The translations under genes and the position numbers were made by a program. Below the pieces are notes generated by a model, which searched no databases, was not told the origin of the DNA, and saw only the letters and a list, made by a program, of their open reading frames with translations. Positions 60,666-64,000 of a DNA stretch of 64,000 nt are shown here, one piece after another (the first letter of the stretch is position 1; each line of letters starts with the position of its first letter). This DNA comes from Macellibacteroides fermentans (GTDB taxonomy: Bacteria > Bacteroidota > Bacteroidia > Bacteroidales > Tannerellaceae), in NCBI RefSeq assembly GCF_013409575.1, contig NZ_JACCCY010000002.1, positions 434,001-498,000 on the forward strand. The letters run 5' to 3'.

Positions 60666-61544
60666 ATGAAGAACATAAACAGGCGTACAGCCATTAAAAC
60701 GGTATTGGCAGGTGGTGCGGCTTTGGCAGTATCGGGTGTTTCAGCACAGTCAAAACAATCAAAAAAGAATGTCCCTGCTCCCCTGAAAGGCAATATCCGT
60801 CACTCTGTGAGCAAATGGTGTTTCGGGAATTATGATCTGGATGAATTCTGTAAAATCTGTAAACGCATAGGAATTGAATCTGTAGAGCTGCTGGATCCGA
60901 AAGATTGGCCCATCGTGCAGCAAAACGGACTCACGGTGGCTATGGCGCAGGGAGCCGGTTTAGGAATTGACCGGGCATTTAACGATCCTTCATTGCACGA
61001 TGAACTGGTTAAAAGCTATGAAGAGGTTATACCGCAGGTAGCAGCAGCCGGACTAACCAACCTGATTTGTTTTGCAGGCAAAAGGAACGGGGTTACCGAT
61101 CTGCAGGGGTGGGAGAATTGTGAGAAAGGATTGAAACGTATACTCCCTATAGCCGAGAAACACAATGTGGTACTTACCATGGAGCTGCTTAACAGTGTAG
61201 GGCATAAGGATTATTTGTGCGATCATACGGTATGGGGTGTTGAATTATGCCGTCGCTTGGGTTCTCCCAATTTTAAACTGTTGTATGATATTTATCATAT
61301 GCAGATTATGGAGGGTAATATCATTGAGAACATAAACCGTTATCATTCTTTCTTTTCACATATACATACGGGGGGAAATCCTGGTAGAAATGAGATTGAT
61401 GAAACTCAGGAGCTTTATTATCCGGCTATCATGCAGGCGATTGTGAAGACCGGTTATAAAGGTTTTGTAGGACAGGAGTTTGTCCCCAAACAGGCCGATC
61501 CTATTGCTTCCCTTGAAAAATGTATCCGCATTTGCGATGTATGA
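60666..61544 (+). CDS. Exported hydroxypyruvate-isomerase/sugar-epimerase-like TIM barrel
   Basis: The 292-residue protein has a twin-arginine-type leader (NRRTAIKTVLAGGAALAVSG) and an AP-endonuclease-2/xylose-isomerase-like TIM barrel. Likely metal ligands are Glu in MELLNS, Asp in LLYDIYH, His in HIHTGG and Glu in GQEFVP. It resembles hydroxypyruvate isomerase (Hyi), but an exported copy probably acts on another sugar or polyol. It follows the DUF5009 gene by 48 bp. Confidence 0.8.
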   Translation: MKNINRRTAIKTVLAGGAALAVSGVSAQSKQSKKNVPAPLKGNIRHSVSKWCFGNYDLDEFCKICKRIGIESVELLDPKDWPIVQQNGLTVAMAQGAGLGIDRAFNDPSLHDELVKSYEEVIPQVAAAGLTNLICFAGKRNGVTDLQGWENCEKGLKRILPIAEKHNVVLTMELLNSVGHKDYLCDHTVWGVELCRRLGSPNFKLLYDIYHMQIMEGNIIENINRYHSFFSHIHTGGNPGRNEIDETQELYYPAIMQAIVKTGYKGFVGQEFVPKQADPIASLEKCIRICDV

Positions 61545-61607
61545 TTCGAATCTGCAAATTAAGGGGTATCTGTATTGATTTTTTATAGACACTTGATAGT
61601 TCGTTGT

Positions 61608-61645
61608 TAACATCTTCCGGCAAAGCCGGAAGATGTTATTTTGTG
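61608..61645 (+). terminator. Terminator after the isomerase-like gene
   Basis: TAACATCTTCCGGC, AAA loop and GCCGGAAGATGTTA form a perfect 14-bp stem followed by TTTTG. Confidence 0.88.
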
Positions 61646-61710
61646 GAATTTCGCTTGTTACTTTACTTTATAAACCGTTCCTTTGTACCGGTTTTTAATA
61701 TATAGGTATC

Positions 61711-62604
61711 GTGCTTAAATTTATAAAGGACTGGATGCTTCCACTTGCCATGCTTACGGGAGCTCTTTCTTACCGGTTGGTCGGTTATATTTCTTTCCTT
61801 ACACCGTATCTTATTTTTACGATGCTATTGCTTACGTTTTGTAAGTTGTCGCCCCGTGAGATGCGATTGCATCCGCTTCATAAATGGCTATTGCTTATTC
61901 AGTTGGTTGGTTGTGTCGTTGTGTATGGGTTGGTGTACCTGTATGATCCGGTGGTGGCCCAGGGCGCGCTTATCTGTGTGCTGGCTCCAACCGCCACATC
62001 GGCGGCTGTTATTACAGGTATGTTGGGTGGCAGTGTGGCATTTCTGACTAACTATGTGTTGTTATGCAACATTGGAGTGGCGATTATGGCTCCGGTTTTG
62101 TTTTCTTTTATGGGGAGCCAGAGTGAGATGCCATTCTTCGAATCTTTTCTTTTTATCTGCCGCCAGGTTGGTCCGTTGCTGATTCTTCCTTTAGTATTTG
62201 CCTGGTCTTTACGAGCATTTCTTCCTAAACTACATGCCAGGATACTTAGTGTTCATAAATTGTCTTTTTATTTGTGGGCTGTGGCGCTTACTATCGTTAC
62301 GGGTAGTACTGTAAGGTTTCTGGTGGAACAGCAAGATCCCGACTATACCGTTGAGATTGGATTGGCTGTGGTTTCGCTCGTAATCTGTGTAGGTCAATTT
62401 CTATTGGGCAGGCGTTTGGGTAAAAGGTATGGAGATCCGGTGTCGTCCGGACAAGGTCTGGGACAGAAGAATACAATCCTTGCTATCTGGATGGCTCAGG
62501 TGTATTTAAATCCGATTGCGTCCATAGCTCCAGCGGCTTATGTGTTGTGGCAGAATTCCATAAATTCGTATCAGCTCTGGTTGAAGGGACGAAAAAATGA
62601 ATAA
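61711..62604 (+). CDS. BASS-family (bile-acid:Na+ symporter-like) transporter
   Basis: The 297-residue protein has 9-10 membrane helices. LAPTATSAAVITGMLGGS and the QVYLNPIASIAPAAYVLWQNSI segment resemble the two crossover motifs of the BASS transporter fold. The start is GTG (no nearby in-frame ATG) with codons for LKFIKDWMLPLAM. The substrate cannot be told from the sequence; bile acids, pantoate and 2-oxoacids are all carried by relatives. Confidence 0.8.
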   Translation: MLKFIKDWMLPLAMLTGALSYRLVGYISFLTPYLIFTMLLLTFCKLSPREMRLHPLHKWLLLIQLVGCVVVYGLVYLYDPVVAQGALICVLAPTATSAAVITGMLGGSVAFLTNYVLLCNIGVAIMAPVLFSFMGSQSEMPFFESFLFICRQVGPLLILPLVFAWSLRAFLPKLHARILSVHKLSFYLWAVALTIVTGSTVRFLVEQQDPDYTVEIGLAVVSLVICVGQFLLGRRLGKRYGDPVSSGQGLGQKNTILAIWMAQVYLNPIASIAPAAYVLWQNSINSYQLWLKGRKNE

Positions 62605-62660
62605 GCTGTATAACACACTCTTTTTTTACGTGATAAGTACGGATAGTTCGTGTTGTAAAC

Positions 62661-62668
62661 TATCTTTG
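62661..62668 (+). promoter_or_regulatory. -7 box of the DUF695 gene
   Basis: TATCTTTG fits TAnnTTTG, 33 bp before the start codon. Confidence 0.5.
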
Positions 62669-62701
62669 AAGAAAAATACGAAAAATTAATACATTAAGGA
62701 T

Positions 62702-63139
62702 ATGAGACTAAGTAAGGAATGGTTTACTGCACTTTCGGAAGACGAAAAAGGGCAGCTTGTCACGGTTTGTGGTAGAGAAGAGCTGACCGAATTTGTAAAG
62801 TCGGGTAAGTTTAAGGAGAGAGTGGAAATTTCGTGGAAGTTTGAAGGCGACGAGAAAGGGATGCCTTCGGACGAATTGGCCGAGAAAATGGAAAGTGTAC
62901 AAGAGGCTATGGCGAAAGCGATGGAAAAGGATAAGCTGGCAATTCTTACGGGTGTATATACGGGTGGAGGAGAGAAGACCTGGATATTCTATACCCGTAC
63001 GGTGCGTGTATTTGGTGAACGTCTCAATGAAGCATTGGAATCTTTTGAATTATTACCGATCGAAATATATACGGAAGTGGATCCGGAATGGGATGAGTAT
63101 CTTGATATGTATGAAATGAAACAGTGGGCGGTAGACTAA
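62702..63139 (+). CDS. DUF695 family protein
   Basis: The 145-residue protein carries the DUF695 pattern: WKFEGDEKGMPSDELAEKME, ILTGVYTGGGEKTWIFYTR, RVFGERLNEALE and the acidic EVDPEWDEYLDMYE. The family is found in Gram-negative bacteria, function unknown. It is monocistronic, between its own promoter box and a terminator. Confidence 0.8.
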   Translation: MRLSKEWFTALSEDEKGQLVTVCGREELTEFVKSGKFKERVEISWKFEGDEKGMPSDELAEKMESVQEAMAKAMEKDKLAILTGVYTGGGEKTWIFYTRTVRVFGERLNEALESFELLPIEIYTEVDPEWDEYLDMYEMKQWAVD

Positions 63140-63162
63140 GTATTATCTGCCTTTTATTATTT

Positions 63163-63203
63163 ATCCCGGAAAATTCGACCCGAATTTCTCCGGGATTGTT
63201 TAT
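63163..63203 (+). terminator. Terminator after the DUF695 gene
   Basis: ATCCCGGA.AAATTCG and CGAATTT.CTCCGGGAT pair around ACC and are followed by TGTTTATTTTT. Confidence 0.82.
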
Positions 63204-63208
63204 TTTTG
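63201..63208 (+). promoter_or_regulatory. -7 box of the fucosidase gene
   Basis: TATTTTTG fits TAnnTTTG and overlaps the T-tract of the preceding terminator. It lies 31 bp before the start codon. Confidence 0.5.
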
Positions 63209-63239
63209 TTCTTTTAGTATCCATATTATATTTTTAATC

Positions 63240-64000
63240 ATGAAGAAAATTATTGTGACTAGCTTGACGCTTTTGGCATTGAGTGCCTCTCTATTTGCGC
63301 AGTCGCCCGTTGTTCCTCAACCTCCGGTTCAACCCTATACACCATCCGATGCGAATATGCAATCCCGCGAATGGTTCAAAAATGCTAAATTCGGTATGTT
63401 TGTTCACTGGGGACTTTTCAGTCTGCTGGGGGATGGCGAATGGGTGATGAATAATAAAAACATAAAGATCAAGGATTATTCGTTGCTTACCAAAAGTTTT
63501 AATCCGGTAGATTTTGATGCGGCCAGGTGGGTGGCGGATGCCAAACGGGCCGGGATGAAGTATATTACGTTTGTTACCCGTCATCACGATGGTTTCAGCC
63601 TTTGGGATACCCGGTATTCCGATTTTAATATAATGAATACCCATTTTAAAAGGGATGTTCTGAAAGAGTTGGCCGAGGAGTGCCGTAAACAGGATATGAA
63701 ACTTTTCCTCTATTATTCTATTCTGGATTGGCGCCGCGACGATTATTCGTGGTGGACAGGCCGGACAGGTCAGGGTACGGGGCGTACAGTGAAAGGTAAT
63801 TGGGAAGATTACATCCAGTTTATGAAAAACCAGTTGAGCGAGCTGCTTACCAATTATGGTCCGATTGGAGGAATATGGTTTGATGGTTATTGGGATCAGA
63901 TGCCGGTAGAAAGTGAGACTCGTAAGGATTCGGATGTCTTTGTAAATTGGCACATGCGTGAGATTTACGATCACATTCATGCTTTGCAGCCGGGTTGTCT
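63240..64000 (+). CDS. GH29 alpha-L-fucosidase, N-terminal part (cut by window edge)
   Basis: The visible 253 codons encode a signal peptide (about 21 aa, ending ASLFAQ) and the first part of a family 29 glycoside hydrolase. FGMFVHWGLFS, the KRAGMKYITFVTRHHDGF block and GIWFDGYWD with the nucleophile Asp215 are diagnostic. It would remove alpha-L-fucose from host or plant glycans in the periplasm or at the surface. The C-terminus lies beyond the right edge. Confidence 0.93.
   Translation, partial: MKKIIVTSLTLLALSASLFAQSPVVPQPPVQPYTPSDANMQSREWFKNAKFGMFVHWGLFSLLGDGEWVMNNKNIKIKDYSLLTKSFNPVDFDAARWVADAKRAGMKYITFVTRHHDGFSLWDTRYSDFNIMNTHFKRDVLKELAEECRKQDMKLFLYYSILDWRRDDYSWWTGRTGQGTGRTVKGNWEDYIQFMKNQLSELLTNYGPIGGIWFDGYWDQMPVESETRKDSDVFVNWHMREIYDHIHALQPGC

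Overview
The window looks like a Bacteroidales chromosome, most likely Tannerellaceae/Parabacteroides-like. The evidence is promoters of the Bacteroidota type (TTTG, about 19 bp, TAnnTTTG) before many genes, a serine palmitoyltransferase, GldH and PorT homologues, DUF5606/DUF3276/PSP1 proteins, and trp and purH-mre gene orders typical of the group. The genus is inferred from memory of gene order, not from a search. There is one tRNA gene, no rRNA and no CRISPR array.

Layout. 1-7.2 kb: the start of gltB (running off the left edge) is divergent from a long PurF-family amidotransferase, carA and carB. 7.2-14.5 kb: a Crp/Fnr-type regulator sits tail-to-tail with a trp operon read leftwards (trpB-E-G-D-C-FA). 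The operon is preceded by a leader peptide with two adjacent Trp codons and a terminator, which is a classical attenuator. trpF and trpA are one open frame joined across a run of seven A residues. 14.5-21.6 kb is accessory DNA: a decayed ATPase fragment, a winged-helix protein flanked by short repeats, a cluster of hairpins, a complete IS, a phased array of 22-bp palindromes, a secreted esterase, a 15-repeat leucine-rich-repeat protein and a small lipoprotein.

21.7-45.5 kb is mostly core. It holds purH and the elongasome genes mreB-mreC-mreD-mrdA-rodA, gldH and ricT/PSP1, the sphingolipid gene spt divergent from a lipid-kinase gene, trmN, lon, the nusB-yajC-ybbR-coaE cluster, a small ferredoxin, porT, cdsA, ftsH and rsfS. 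45.6-53.3 kb is mixed: tRNA-Gln, a 136-bp imperfect inverted-repeat element, an RRM protein, a secreted phosphoesterase, a complete IS66-type element with perfect 8-bp duplications, a candidate orphan small RNA, and two envelope genes. 53.3-64 kb: an ABC-F protein, a NagB-like/LmbE fusion whose NagB half has lost its catalytic residues, a group IIC intron placed exactly between a terminator and a promoter, and then sugar-related genes (DUF5009 membrane protein, isomerase-like protein, BASS-type transporter, DUF695 protein) ending in a GH29 alpha-L-fucosidase cut by the right edge.

The best candidates for something new or under-described are the orphan antisense RNA at about 51.4 kb, the 22-bp palindrome array at 17.35-17.43 kb, the trpF-trpA joint at the A7 tract, the NagB-like pseudoenzyme fused to a deacetylase, and the pairing of serine palmitoyltransferase with a DAGK/sphingosine-kinase-fold enzyme.
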